Of a DNA stretch of 51,728 nt, positions 1-7,372 are shown piece after piece. The DNA is taken from the NCBI GenBank assembly GCA_958438515.1, contig CAUBRZ010000008.1:1-51728 (forward strand). The letters run 5' to 3'. The notes beneath the pieces were generated by a model, which worked only from the letters and a program-made list of their open reading frames with translations, did no database searches and was not told where the DNA came from. Position 1 is the first letter of the stretch, and the number at the start of each line of letters is the position of its first letter. Source of the DNA: an uncultured Clostridium sp. (GTDB lineage Bacteria > Bacillota > Clostridia > TANB77 > CAG-508). A program made the translations under genes and the position numbers.

Positions 1-138
1 AATAATTGGCTTAAATTTAAACTTATTATACTATAAAATAACAAAATTCTCAATACTCCCATTGAATTTTAAGAAGATTTCATATATAATGTTTTTAGAA
101 AGAGAGCGTTATAGTTCGTAAGCTGTTGCTTAATCGCT

Positions 139-222
139 CCAATGACGTATCTGTTCGAACTAATGGAATAGATAGATACAAAAATCAATCAGAAAATAAA
201 ATCTGGTTGATTTTTTCTTTAA
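139..222 (+). repeat. Dispersed repeat, copy 1 (tRNA-flank type)
   Basis: This stretch of about 84 bases recurs with a few changes at 26946-27029, where it directly follows the CCA end of tRNA-Leu. Both copies begin CCAATGACGTATCTGTTC and end in the same terminator-like hairpin. Upstream of this copy no tRNA can be folded, although GAGCG and CGCTC words 30 bases apart form a weak inverted repeat. The copy may mark the place of a lost tRNA 3' end or an old recombination product. The repeat is seen directly; the origin is inferred. Confidence 0.75.
183..216 (+). terminator. Rho-independent terminator inside repeat copy 1
   Basis: AATCAATCAGA (183-193) pairs with TCTGGTTGATT (202-212) with one G-U pair, followed by a T run. 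It would end any transcript entering from the left edge of the window. Confidence 0.7.
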
Positions 223-255
223 CTAAAAACATGCAAACTAAAGGATGGTGTTAAA

Positions 256-456
256 ATGAAAATAATTAAATTTGATACACACTTAAGAAAAATTAATAAG
301 GAATATCGAACTACTCTAATAAATTTTGGACAAAGCCAATATTTTATTATAAATTTTACTATGGCAAAACTTATAGAAATGGAACAAACTGATAAAAATA
401 AAATAGCACTATATTTATCAATAAAGTGTGACATATATATTGTAAATCTATATTAA
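256..456 (+). CDS. Small hypothetical protein
   Basis: A 66-residue open frame starting MKIIKFD, 40 bases downstream of the terminator at 183-216. A weak Shine-Dalgarno-like AAAGGATG lies 12-14 bases before the ATG. No domain is recognised, and there is no signal peptide or clear membrane segment. Base composition is like the flanking intergenic DNA, so it could be a chance frame. No function can be assigned. Confidence 0.3.
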   Translation: MKIIKFDTHLRKINKEYRTTLINFGQSQYFIINFTMAKLIEMEQTDKNKIALYLSIKCDIYIVNLY

Positions 457-522
457 AAATATTTATTTTGTTTACAAAAAACAAAATTTGAAGTTTATTT
501 GCAAGATATATAATTAAGTAAG

Positions 523-1396
523 TTATAGTATAAATCTTGAAGAATCATTAAGCTTAAATTCCATGCCATTTAGATAATTTAGAATTCCAGCATTGCTTTT
601 AAAATTAAATTTCAAAGTATTACTACAGAGCATTTGATATTTTTTAGAAAATTTTTTATTAATGTCATTTTTACCATACTTACCGATCACCAATAATTGG
701 ATATCCTAAATATGCAAGATGTGCACGTATTTGGTGAGTTTTACCAGTTTCAATTTGAACATCTAGAATACAAGTATTATTAGCTCTTTTTTCAATAACA
801 TTATATGTAGTAATAATTTTTTGGTATCCTTTTTTAAAATTATCACTAATATAAACATGTGATGCTTTTGAATCTTTAAATAGGAAAGCTTCACATGTTT
901 TTGGAGTTTTGGTAGGTATACCATAAACCCATGCTAAATAATGTTTCTCAATTTCATGATTTTTAAATTTATCTAAAATAATATGTAAAGATTCCTCATT
1001 TTTGGCAAATAGGATAAGACCTGTTGTATTTCTATCAAGTCTATGACAAGGCATTGGTTTAAAAGAATCAGTATATATTTTATGAATATAGCTTGTTAAA
1101 CTATTATTTCCGACAACTTCAATATTATTAGGCTTATTTATTATTAAAATATTTTCATCTTCAAAAAAAATATCTAATTTTAAGTGATAATCTAGCAAAT
1201 CATCTGAAATGTATAATAATATTTCGTCACCTTCAAAAATATTAATATTTTCATTAACACGTTTACCATTAACTTTAATATCTTTCTTTCTAAGAGTTTT
1301 ATAAAATAAATTAGAATTCAAAGAAGGAAGATTATCAAATAAAAACTTATTTAATTTTTTTCCATTATATTTTTTATTAACTACTAACTTTTTCAT
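523..1396 (-). CDS. RluA-family 23S rRNA/tRNA pseudouridine synthase, needs one +1 shift
   Basis: Makes pseudouridine in structured RNA. The start at 1396 (MKKLVVNKKY) is preferred over an upstream TTG at 1444 because homologues begin at this point. Order: N-terminal S4-like RNA-binding region (about residues 10-75), then the catalytic domain with HRLDRNTTGL carrying the catalytic Asp, and a C-terminal TGKTHQIRAHLAYLG block. The zero frame ends GDR-stop at 680. In-phase CGG (685-683) is followed at once by TAA. Skipping one base gives GDGKYGKNDINKKF and an open frame to the stop at 523-525, for 290 residues, the usual family length. GDxxYG is conserved in RluA proteins. The exact RNA target is not determinable here. 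No strong Shine-Dalgarno is seen. Confidence 0.88.
683..685 (-). other. CGG +1 shift site 1 (RluA-family gene)
   Basis: GAT CGG TAA in the zero frame; GAT then GGT AAG TAT in the +1 frame restores the conserved GDGKYG motif. The zero-frame stop follows CGG immediately. Confidence 0.85.
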
Positions 1397-1560
1397 AAAA
1401 TAATTATATATTATTTTTTTAGTAAAAATCAATAAAAACGACAAATTAAATTTTATTATATATACATAAACAAAAATAACTATAAACTATTAGGAATATG
1501 CATAAATATAAACGAATATAATAGATATGTGAACTTTGTGTGAAAAATATAAAAATACTA

Positions 1561-1589
1561 TTGACTTTTTATAAAAAAGGGTATAAATT
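1561..1589 (+). promoter_or_regulatory. groESL promoter
   Basis: TTGACT at 1561 and TATAAA at about 1582 form a sigma-A type promoter immediately upstream of the CIRCE operator. Spacing is short (15) for TATAAA, or 17 if TAAATT at 1584 is taken as the -10 box. Confidence 0.7.
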
Positions 1590-1590
1590 A

Positions 1591-1617
1591 TTAGCAGTCG
1601 AAAGACAAGAGTGCTAA
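1591..1617 (+). promoter_or_regulatory. CIRCE operator (HrcA binding site)
   Basis: TTAGCAGTC, nine bases, GAGTGCTAA. It matches the CIRCE consensus TTAGCACTC-N9-GAGTGCTAA with one mismatch in the left arm. It lies between the promoter and groES, so HrcA repression and heat-shock induction of groESL are expected from knowledge of the element. No hrcA gene is in the window. Confidence 0.92.
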
Positions 1618-1636
1618 AAATAAGGAGGTAATAAAA

Positions 1637-1918
1637 ATGATTAAACCATTAGGAAGTAGAGTACTATTAAAAATGAAAGAAGGCGAAGAAACAACAAAAA
1701 GTGGAATTATATTAACGGGTGCTGCCCAAGAAAAACCACAAATAGCTGAAGTAATAGAAGTAGGACCAGGAGAGGTAATAGATGGAAAAACAGAAGTAAT
1801 GCAAGTGAAAAAAGGTGATAATGTTATTATTAGTGAATATGCAGGAACTAAAGTAAAATATGCAGGAGAAGAATATATAATTGTAAAACAAGATGATATT
1901 TTAGCTATTGTTGAATAA
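1637..1918 (+). CDS. groS: Co-chaperonin GroES (Hsp10)
   Basis: A 93-residue GroES that caps the GroEL folding chamber in the cytoplasm. It starts MIKPLGSRVLLK, has the mobile loop region around residues 17-33 (EETTKSGIILTG) and ends DDILAIVE, as typical family members do. AAGGAGG lies 8-9 bases before the ATG. It is the first gene of the groES-groEL operon, with groEL starting 28 bases downstream, under the CIRCE operator at 1591-1617. It contains no in-phase CGG. Confidence 0.98.
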   Translation: MIKPLGSRVLLKMKEGEETTKSGIILTGAAQEKPQIAEVIEVGPGEVIDGKTEVMQVKKGDNVIISEYAGTKVKYAGEEYIIVKQDDILAIVE

Positions 1919-1946
1919 TCAATAAAAGGAAAGGAAGGATATTAAA

Positions 1947-3587
1947 ATGGCAAAAATTATTAAATATGGAGAAGATGCGAGAAAATCTTTATTAGAAGGA
2001 GTTAATAAATTAGCAGATACAGTCAAAGTTACATTAGGACCAAAAGGTAGAAATGTAGTTTTAGATAAAAGTTTTGGTTCACCACTAATTACAAATGATG
2101 GTGTAACAATTGCAAAGGAAATTGAGTTAGAAGATAAATTTGAAAATATGGGTGCTAGGCTAGTAAAGGAAGTTTCAACAAAAACAAATGATGTTGCAGG
2201 TGATGGAACCACAACAGCTACAGTTTTAGCTCAAAGTATGATTAAAGAAGGTGTAAAAAATGTAGCTGCAGGGGCAGACCCAATGTCAATAAAAAGAGGA
2301 ATTGACAAAGCTGTTGAAACAGCTGTAGAGGAATTAAAAGAAATAAGCTCAGTAGTTAATGGAAAAGAAGATATTGCGAGAGTAGCAAGTATTTCAGCAA
2401 ATAATAAAGAAATTGGAGAATTAATTGCAGATGCAATGGAAAAAGTGTCAAAAGATGGTGTAATAACAATTGAAGAATCTAAAACTTCTAATACAGAATT
2501 AAATGTGGTTGAAGGAATGCAATTTGATAAGGGATATTTGTCACCATATATGGCAACAGATACAGAAAAAATGGAAGCTATATTAGATAATCCATACATA
2601 TTAATTACAGATAAAAAAATCAGTAATATACAAGAGATTTTACCATTATTAGAATCTTTGATGCAAGAATCAGGAAAATTATTAATTATTTGTGATGATA
2701 TGGAAGGAGAAGCTTTATCTACTTTAATATTAAATAAGTTAAGAGGAGTTTTAAATGTAGTTGCTGTAAAAGCACCTGGCTTTGGAGATAAGAGAAAAGC
2801 AATGCTAGAAGATATAGCTATCTTAACAGGTGGGGAAGTAATTACATCTGACTTAGGACTAGAATTAAAAGATACAACTATAGAACAATTAGGTAAGGCA
2901 AAACAAGTAAAAGTTCAAAAGGAAAACACAATTATAGTTGATGGAGCAGGAGATAAAGCAAAAATAAATAGTAGAGTTGAGCAAATAAAAGCACAAATTA
3001 ATGAAACACAAAGTGACTATGACAAAGAAGGATTACAAGAACGTCTTGCTAAAATAGCAGGAGGAGTTGCTGTAATTGGAGTTGGAGCTGCAACAGAAGT
3101 TGAAATGAAAGATAAAAAGTTAAGAATTGAAGATGCTTTATCTGCAACAAAAGCAGCTGTTGAAGAAGGAATAGTCGCAGGTGGAGGAACAGCATTAATA
3201 AATGTCATTCCGAAAGTAAAAGAGTTAGTAGATACTTTAGAAGGTGGAGAAAAATTAGGTGCTCAAATTGTGCTTACTTCTTTAGAAGAACCCGTAAAAC
3301 AAATTGCAGTAAATGCAGGATTAGAACCAGCAGTTATAGCAAATAAAGTTAAGAATTCAGCAGCTGGAATTGGATTTGATGCTAGTCAAGAAGAATATGT
3401 AGATATGAAAAAAGCAGGAATTGTAGATCCAACAAAAGTAACTAGAAGTGCTCTTCAAAATGCAGCATCTATTGCATCTATGGTACTTACAACAGAAAGC
3501 TTAGTAACAGATAGTCCAGAACCAAAGAGCTGTGGTTGTGGAGGACATGAAGGTGGAATGCCAGCTGGAATGGATGGTATATATTAA
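1947..3587 (+). CDS. groL: Chaperonin GroEL (Hsp60)
   Basis: A 546-residue ATP-dependent chaperonin. Visible motifs include TLGPKGRNVVLDK, the ATP-binding DGVTIAKEI, GDGTTTATVLA (about residues 86-96), and VEEGIVAGGGTAL (about 404-416). Length and order match the family. The C-terminal tail is unusual: in place of the common GGM repeat it has CGCGGHEGGMPAGMDGIY, with two Cys and one His. Arginine is encoded by AGA, AGG and CGT here, never CGG. It is cotranscribed with groES and ends at a strong terminator (3596-3633). Confidence 0.98.
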   Translation: MAKIIKYGEDARKSLLEGVNKLADTVKVTLGPKGRNVVLDKSFGSPLITNDGVTIAKEIELEDKFENMGARLVKEVSTKTNDVAGDGTTTATVLAQSMIKEGVKNVAAGADPMSIKRGIDKAVETAVEELKEISSVVNGKEDIARVASISANNKEIGELIADAMEKVSKDGVITIEESKTSNTELNVVEGMQFDKGYLSPYMATDTEKMEAILDNPYILITDKKISNIQEILPLLESLMQESGKLLIICDDMEGEALSTLILNKLRGVLNVVAVKAPGFGDKRKAMLEDIAILTGGEVITSDLGLELKDTTIEQLGKAKQVKVQKENTIIVDGAGDKAKINSRVEQIKAQINETQSDYDKEGLQERLAKIAGGVAVIGVGAATEVEMKDKKLRIEDALSATKAAVEEGIVAGGGTALINVIPKVKELVDTLEGGEKLGAQIVLTSLEEPVKQIAVNAGLEPAVIANKVKNSAAGIGFDASQEEYVDMKKAGIVDPTKVTRSALQNAASIASMVLTTESLVTDSPEPKSCGCGGHEGGMPAGMDGIY

Positions 3588-3595
3588 AATAAAAG

Positions 3596-3633
3596 AACTT
3601 ATTTGCACAAATTATGCAAATAAGTTTTTTTTT
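3596..3633 (+). terminator. groESL terminator
   Basis: An 11-bp stem AACTTATTTGC/GCAAATAAGTT with a 9-base loop and a run of T. Confidence 0.93.
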
Positions 3634-3689
3634 GTGTTTAGATATGTTATAATAGTGTTAAATCTAAATAGAATGTAGGAGGAATAGGT

Positions 3690-3860
3690 ATGTATAAGTA
3701 CAATAAGAAAGCAGTAGAAGTCAGACAACGGAGATTATCTTTAATAATTGAGTGTATAAATGAAGGATTAACTACTAAGCAGATGGCAGAAGAATTTGGA
3801 ATATCACAAAGAACGATTCAAAAAGACATAAAATACATACTGGAAAACCAAGAAAGCTAG
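3690..3860 (+). CDS. Small helix-turn-helix DNA-binding protein with an in-phase CGG
   Basis: A 56-residue protein starting MYKYNKK, with AGGAGG seven bases before the ATG. Residues about 25-50 (EGLTTKQMAEEFGISQRTIQKDIKYIL) form a clear helix-turn-helix of the kind seen in DeoR-like or SpoIIID-like regulators; the target is unknown. Codon 14 (3729-3731) is CGG read in the zero frame. A +1 shift there would hit TAA after four codons, whereas the zero frame gives the sensible HTH. It is therefore one of only two in-phase CGG codons in the window not tied to a frame break. It lies between groEL and the tRNA-Thr pseudogene and has its own terminator, so it may be native or part of the element that follows. 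Confidence 0.75.
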   Translation: MYKYNKKAVEVRQRRLSLIIECINEGLTTKQMAEEFGISQRTIQKDIKYILENQES

Positions 3861-3895
3861 ATTATAATGTAGTCTAACTCAAAAAAATGTTACAA

Positions 3896-3928
3896 AGCAA
3901 TAACTTTAAAAGTTATTGCTAATTTTTT
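3896..3928 (+). terminator. Terminator after the small HTH gene
   Basis: AGCAATAACTT, TAAA loop, AGTTATTGCT, then AATTTTTTT. Confidence 0.9.
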
Positions 3929-3956
3929 TACATATAATAACTATATAATTTTAGAT

Positions 3957-4035
3957 GCTAATATAGCTCAGTTGGTAGAACAACGAATTCGTAACCCATA
4001 ATAGATAGGTAGTTCAATTTTGCTTGTTGACACCA
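3957..4035 (+). pseudogene. Decayed tRNA-Thr copy
   Basis: Closely resembles the intact tRNA at 7373-7448 (shared ATATAGCTCAGTTGGTAGA and ATTCGTAACCC) but has lost pairing in the acceptor, anticodon and T stems and gained bases in the variable region. It ends TTGACACCA where the intact gene has TTGGCACCA. It marks the left edge of the putative element at 4.0-7.4 kb. Confidence 0.85.
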
Positions 4036-4095
4036 AGACAAATTCTATATAACTTATATATTTTTTATATGCTCTTTTTTGCTAAATAATATAAA

Positions 4096-4455
4096 TTATG
4101 TAGATTCATTGTTTTTATCTGCAACATCTTTTTTATTATCTTTCATAATTAATTCTAATAAAACTTTTATTTGTTGCTTTTGTGTTTCGCTAGGTGGGTT
4201 ATAGTCTTTCATGTTAAAACCTATTTCTACTAGTCCTAGTGGGTCAGTTTGCTTTGAATTTCTTTCATCTGATTTACCTAATAGGTAATCTATAGTCACT
4301 CCAAAGAAGTCTGAAAGTATAGATAAGGTTTCAGTTCCCATATCTCTGTCTCCAGTTTCATAAAATCCTACAGTTCGTTCACCTCTATTTATAATTTTTG
4401 CAATATCAGATTGTAATAACCCTTTTTCTAATCTTAATTCACGTAATCTATTCAA
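4096..4455 (-). CDS. XRE-family (phage cI-like) repressor
   Basis: 119 residues. The N-terminal HTH_3 domain runs over about residues 1-62 (LRELRLEKGLLQSDIAKII, then ERTVGFYETGDRDMGTETLSILSDFFGVTIDYLLG). The C-terminal tail has no recognised domain and no peptidase motif, so SOS self-cleavage is not expected. AAAGGATG precedes the ATG. It is transcribed away from a divergent promoter region (4484-4629) holding three TTGTAC words, the usual arrangement of a lysogeny or conjugative-element switch. It probably represses both itself and the rightward genes. The downstream early genes are decayed, so it may be a relic or it may now control the agr-like genes. Confidence 0.85.
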   Translation of the reverse strand: MNRLRELRLEKGLLQSDIAKIINRGERTVGFYETGDRDMGTETLSILSDFFGVTIDYLLGKSDERNSKQTDPLGLVEIGFNMKDYNPPSETQKQQIKVLLELIMKDNKKDVADKNNEST

Positions 4456-4483
4456 TATTTTTTCATCCTTTCTAGTGTTATAT

Positions 4484-4629
4484 TTTTATTATACAACAAA
4501 TTGTACGATAAGTAAAGAAAAAAAAGAACATTTTGTACATTTTTTTCCTTTAGAGTATCAACGGTTACAAAAGAAATAGAAAAAAAAAATAAAAAAAGTA
4601 TTGACAGAAGACAAATTGTACTATATTAT
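4484..4629. promoter_or_regulatory. Divergent repressor-controlled promoter region
   Basis: Rightward promoter: TTGACA (4601-4606), 17 bases, TATTAT (4624-4629). Leftward promoter for the repressor, read on the minus strand: TTTACT, 17 bases, TATAAT with an extended TG. The word TTGTAC occurs at 4501-4506, 4533-4538 and 4616-4621; the first lies in the spacer of the leftward promoter and the third in the spacer of the rightward one. These are candidate operators of the XRE repressor. The words and promoters are seen; binding is inferred. Confidence 0.65.
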
Positions 4630-4669
4630 ACGAATAAGATAACGAACAATAAGTACGGAGAAGACGGAG

Positions 4670-5072
4670 TTGAAACATTTAGGTTTTAAAGAATTAAGAA
4701 TAAAAAACAATAGAAAGGGAAAAGAAGCAAATGTTTTAAAATATATAAGCATATTATACCAAGTAAATTTTGAAGTGCTATAAATACAAATAATAAAAAA
4801 TTAATATTAAAGGTAGCAAATATAGATAAAAAAGAACAAGAAATAATAGCTATTGCAGAAGGGAAAATCTTAAATATTCTGATATTTATGAATACTAGAA
4901 TTAAAAATATCAATAATTGGCTTGTACTAATTAAATAGAATGTAGCTAGGACAGAGATTCAGTTTTTATATATAAAGAAAATAGTAATAAAGAAGACAAT
5001 GTAGTAAACAACATAGTAGATTTACAAAAACAAATATCAGGACGATTAACAAAGGTAGCTGTTAAGTTTTGA
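4670..5072 (+). pseudogene. Remnants of mobile-element early genes
   Basis: Three short plus-strand frames follow the rightward promoter. The first starts at a TTG at 4670 (KHLGFKELRIKNN, stop at 4781-4783). The second is open from 4801 to a TAG at 4938. The third runs from 4953 to a TGA at 5072 (FIYKENSNKEDNVVNNIVDL). Their composition looks coding but none has both a good start and a full domain. They read as one or two decayed genes in different frames. No in-phase CGG lies at the breaks, so this is ordinary decay. Product unknown. Confidence 0.45.
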
Positions 5073-5111
5073 TAATGAAGTAAGTTTAAAGGTTTAATAA
5101 GGAGATAGTAT

Positions 5112-5264
5112 ATGAAAGAAATAATAAATGCTAGGGACATAAAAACATCTAACAATACACAAAGATGTAAATTAATGATATCGATAATAAAAGGAAAAGC
5201 TTTATATATGAGTAATTTAAAAGATGAAAACAAATTAAGGAGAACTAGAAACAAAAGGATTTAA
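5112..5264 (+). CDS. Small accessory protein, possibly truncated by a frameshift
   Basis: AAGGAGAT five bases before an ATG gives a 50-residue product starting MKEIINARDIKTSNN. A +1 move at AGG (5238-5240) would instead give GELETKGFKEIIKLPK with a stop at 5287-5289, which looks a more natural end. AGG is an ordinary arginine codon elsewhere (for example in groEL), so I read this as a decayed gene rather than recoding. Function unknown. Confidence 0.45.
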   Translation: MKEIINARDIKTSNNTQRCKLMISIIKGKALYMSNLKDENKLRRTRNKRI

Positions 5265-5368
5265 AGAAATAATAAAATTACCAAAATAAGTTTAATGATT
5301 CTTTTTTTGTTAACTAGACTTAACAAATTACATTATAAGTAAAAAAATAAATATATTATAAAAATTAC

Positions 5369-5457
5369 TGTACATTTTTTAAAAGTTTATATATAATGTA
5401 TAAAATAATAAAAAGGATAAAGATAGTGAGCCCTTCAAACCCGTAACTATCTTTATC
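5369..5457 (+). promoter_or_regulatory. Promoter plus long inverted repeat
   Basis: TGTACA (5369-5374), 17 bases, TATAAT (5392-5397) forms a promoter whose -35 box shares TGTACATTTTTT with the operator region at 4534-4545. Just downstream, GATAAAGATAGT (5416-5427) and ACTATCTTTATC (5446-5457) form a perfect 12-bp stem with an 18-base loop. There is no T run after it. It could be a structured leader or small RNA, or a protein-binding site. No other gene is seen between 5265 and 5599. Confidence 0.5.
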
Positions 5458-5599
5458 GTGTTGACACTACAATAAGTATGTCACTTTTATTATACAACAA
5501 CAAAAATATTATGTCAAATACATTGATTTTAAAATTTATAAAAAAAGGAATAAAAATTAAAAATTAAACATAATATTAAAAGAACAGAGGAGAAAAGCA

Positions 5600-6133
5600 A
5601 TGGGGAAGTTTATAATAAGTGTTTTATTTGGTATGTTGCCAGATTGTTTATTTTATACACTATTTTGGATAAAACTAAAAAAAATAAATAAAAGAAGAAC
5701 AATATTATTTGCGCTAACATGTGTAATTTATTTAATATTAATAATGATACAAAGATATGAAGTTTTATATTATTTTATATTTATATTATTAATGTATGCA
5801 ATAGTAAAATTGTTGTATAAAGATAAAATCAATTTTCTGGATATATTTATATTTGGATTAGCTTGTGCATATGTATTTTTTGATTCTTGTTTGTGTATGG
5901 CATTTATACCAAAATATGAAATTGCATATATAATAAATAAATTATTGTTATTTGTACCATTTATATTTGATAGGTATATTAGTAAAGTATATGAAAAGTA
6001 TACATATACATGGAATAGGGAAACTAATTATAGTAAAAACATAAAGAGTATAACATTACGAGTAGGGACAGTAATATTATTTTCAAGTTTTATATTCATA
6101 TCTAGTAAGGTATGTTTATATATAAATAGATAA
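5600..6133 (+). CDS. Polytopic membrane protein, AgrC receptor-domain-like
   Basis: 177 residues with about five to six hydrophobic segments (near residues 3-22, 34-52, 55-70, 78-100, 110-127, 153-170) and almost no soluble region. GAGGAG lies about seven bases before the ATG. The first hydrophobic turns and the short polar link LLYKDKINFLDIFIF resemble the N-terminal sensing domain of AgrC-type receptors, but no histidine-kinase domain follows. It is the first gene of a three-gene unit with the AgrD-like peptide (16 bases downstream) and AgrB. By context it may sense, export or give immunity to the peptide. Membrane location is well supported; the AgrC-like role is inferred. Confidence 0.6.
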   Translation: MGKFIISVLFGMLPDCLFYTLFWIKLKKINKRRTILFALTCVIYLILIMIQRYEVLYYFIFILLMYAIVKLLYKDKINFLDIFIFGLACAYVFFDSCLCMAFIPKYEIAYIINKLLLFVPFIFDRYISKVYEKYTYTWNRETNYSKNIKSITLRVGTVILFSSFIFISSKVCLYINR

Positions 6134-6149
6134 GAAGGAGGTAAAAAGC

Positions 6150-6221
6150 ATGCAAGTTAGAAATGAATGGCCACCAATAAATTCAATGTGGTTTTTTTGC
6201 GATACAGAAGAAGGAGAATAA
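6150..6221 (+). CDS. agrD: AgrD-like cyclic-lactone signal peptide precursor
   Basis: A 23-residue ORF with AAGGAGG eight to nine bases before its ATG, immediately upstream of agrB, whose Shine-Dalgarno lies in its last codons. The layout is a short leader (MQVRNEWPPIN), then SMWFF, then an acidic tail CDTEEGE. AgrD precursors carry a nucleophile plus four residues ending in hydrophobics, followed by an acidic tail removed by AgrB. Here the position is filled by Ser12 rather than Cys, so a serine lactone ring S-M-W-F-F is proposed, as in known serine-type autoinducers. Cys17 is just after the proposed cleavage site. The leader is much shorter than in staphylococcal AgrD. Frame, size and context are seen; ring and processing are inferred. 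Confidence 0.65.
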   Translation: MQVRNEWPPINSMWFFCDTEEGE

Positions 6222-6227
6222 ATAGTA

Positions 6228-6884
6228 ATGAAAAAATTAGAGGAAATAAAAAGTAATTTACCATCATATATATTTAACTTTTCAGAGATGCTTGTTATAA
6301 TTTTAATAGGAATTTTTATGAAAGTTAAAATAGAAATGATTGTTGCTTTGATAGCTATTTTTATATTTGTAAGACAACATAATGGAAAACAATTACATTA
6401 TAAGTCACCTATAAAATGTTGTATTAGTACAACAATTTTCTTTATAGCTTTTTATAGTTTGACATACATAAATAATGCAATTGCAATAACGATTGCAATT
6501 ATTGCAGCATATTCTGTAACAGAAAGTGCTAATACAAAAAATTGCTTTTTATATAGTAATGAAGAAGATAAGAAGAAATATAGAGAAATGAAAAGATATA
6601 TAAAAGAATGCGAAGATCCAAAAATACTAGAAGAGTTTGAGAATAGGTTAAATAAAATAGAAATTGCATATAAGGATAGATTCAAGGCATCATATTGTAA
6701 AATATATGAAATGTACTTTTTAGAAGATGCTAAGTTTAGAGAAATAAGAAATGAACTAAAAATGTATGATAATCATAAAATTACTGAGGCATTAGATTTA
6801 ATATTTATGATTTTTAATGCATATATGTTAGAAATAAATGAATTTGATAAATTGAAAGAAGATAAAAAGCTAGCTACAAGCTAG
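6228..6884 (+). CDS. agrB: AgrB-family peptide-processing membrane protease with soluble tail
   Basis: 218 residues. Residues about 16-110 are an AgrB-like membrane core. RQHNGKQLHYKSPIKC holds the catalytic pair, with His and Cys seven residues apart as in staphylococcal AgrB, and the AYSVTESANTKNC stretch followed by KKKYREM matches the family's post-membrane element. In place of the last two membrane segments there is a soluble, helical, charged tail of about 100 residues with no recognised domain. AgrB removes the AgrD tail and forms the lactone. The gene is six bases after agrD and is last in the unit; its stop codon lies within a terminator stem. The soluble extension could alter partner or regulation, but no function is claimed for it. 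Confidence 0.8.
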   Translation: MKKLEEIKSNLPSYIFNFSEMLVIILIGIFMKVKIEMIVALIAIFIFVRQHNGKQLHYKSPIKCCISTTIFFIAFYSLTYINNAIAITIAIIAAYSVTESANTKNCFLYSNEEDKKKYREMKRYIKECEDPKILEEFENRLNKIEIAYKDRFKASYCKIYEMYFLEDAKFREIRNELKMYDNHKITEALDLIFMIFNAYMLEINEFDKLKEDKKLATS

Positions 6885-6891
6885 TTTTTTT
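6864..6891 (+). terminator. Terminator overlapping the agrB stop codon
   Basis: CTAGCT (6870-6875), ACA loop, AGCTAG (6879-6884), then T7. The TAG stop (6882-6884) is part of the right arm. Confidence 0.85.
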
Positions 6892-6965
6892 AGTTATAGA
6901 AGACTCTAAAAAATTGAATATGTTAGGTGAAAAAGAAAAAAATTAAAAAAAATGCGTAGTGTACA

Positions 6966-6996
6966 CTGACATTTTATAAATCGAATATTGTATAAT
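6966..6996 (+). promoter_or_regulatory. Promoter of the small gene at 7043
   Basis: CTGACA (6966-6971), 19 bases, TATAAT (6991-6996) with an extended TG. Transcription would start near 7003, which rules out the in-frame ATG at 6998 as the start. Confidence 0.55.
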
Positions 6997-7042
6997 AATG
7001 TCGAAAAAAGAAATAAGTATTCAAAAGGAAGGGTTGTGTGTA

Positions 7043-7213
7043 ATGAAAGATGTAGTAGAAGGGGAAGTAATGAATTTAGAAAAAGTTATAGAAAAAAGAA
7101 TTAGTGAAAATATAAAAATATTTTCAAAAGAAGAATTAGAAATGTTAAAAAATAATAAAAATATATTATTAAAAATATATTTATTAGGAATGCTAGATAG
7201 TTATAGCTTTTAA
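7043..7213 (+). CDS. Small charged hypothetical protein
   Basis: 56 residues, start MKDVVEGEVM. The ATG at 7043 is chosen because AGGAAGGG lies nine bases upstream and because the upstream in-frame ATG at 6998 falls at the promoter's -10 region. It is acidic at the N-terminus, then lysine-rich and probably helical (IFSKEELEMLKNNKNILLKIYLLGML). No family recognised. It is the last gene before tRNA-Thr and so probably belongs to the element. Confidence 0.55.
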   Translation: MKDVVEGEVMNLEKVIEKRISENIKIFSKEELEMLKNNKNILLKIYLLGMLDSYSF

Positions 7214-7372
7214 ATTTGATTGTTGATTTTTTTATGATTCTATATTATAATGTGCCTATAGTATTTGACAACTCTTTAAACAAAAAGAATAGACTAGATA
7301 GACAAATATACAACATTTTTTAAAAAATAAAAGTTGTCAAATAGACACATATATCAATAAAACAAACATTAT

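Noticed and set aside
1942..3208. Long minus-strand frames opposite groEL
   Set aside because: Shadow frames of a strongly conserved plus-strand gene, with no ribosome-binding sites.
5238..5240. A similar +1 shift at AGG in the small ORF at 5112
   Set aside because: AGG is used normally as arginine in groEL and many other genes here, and the ORF lies among decayed genes.
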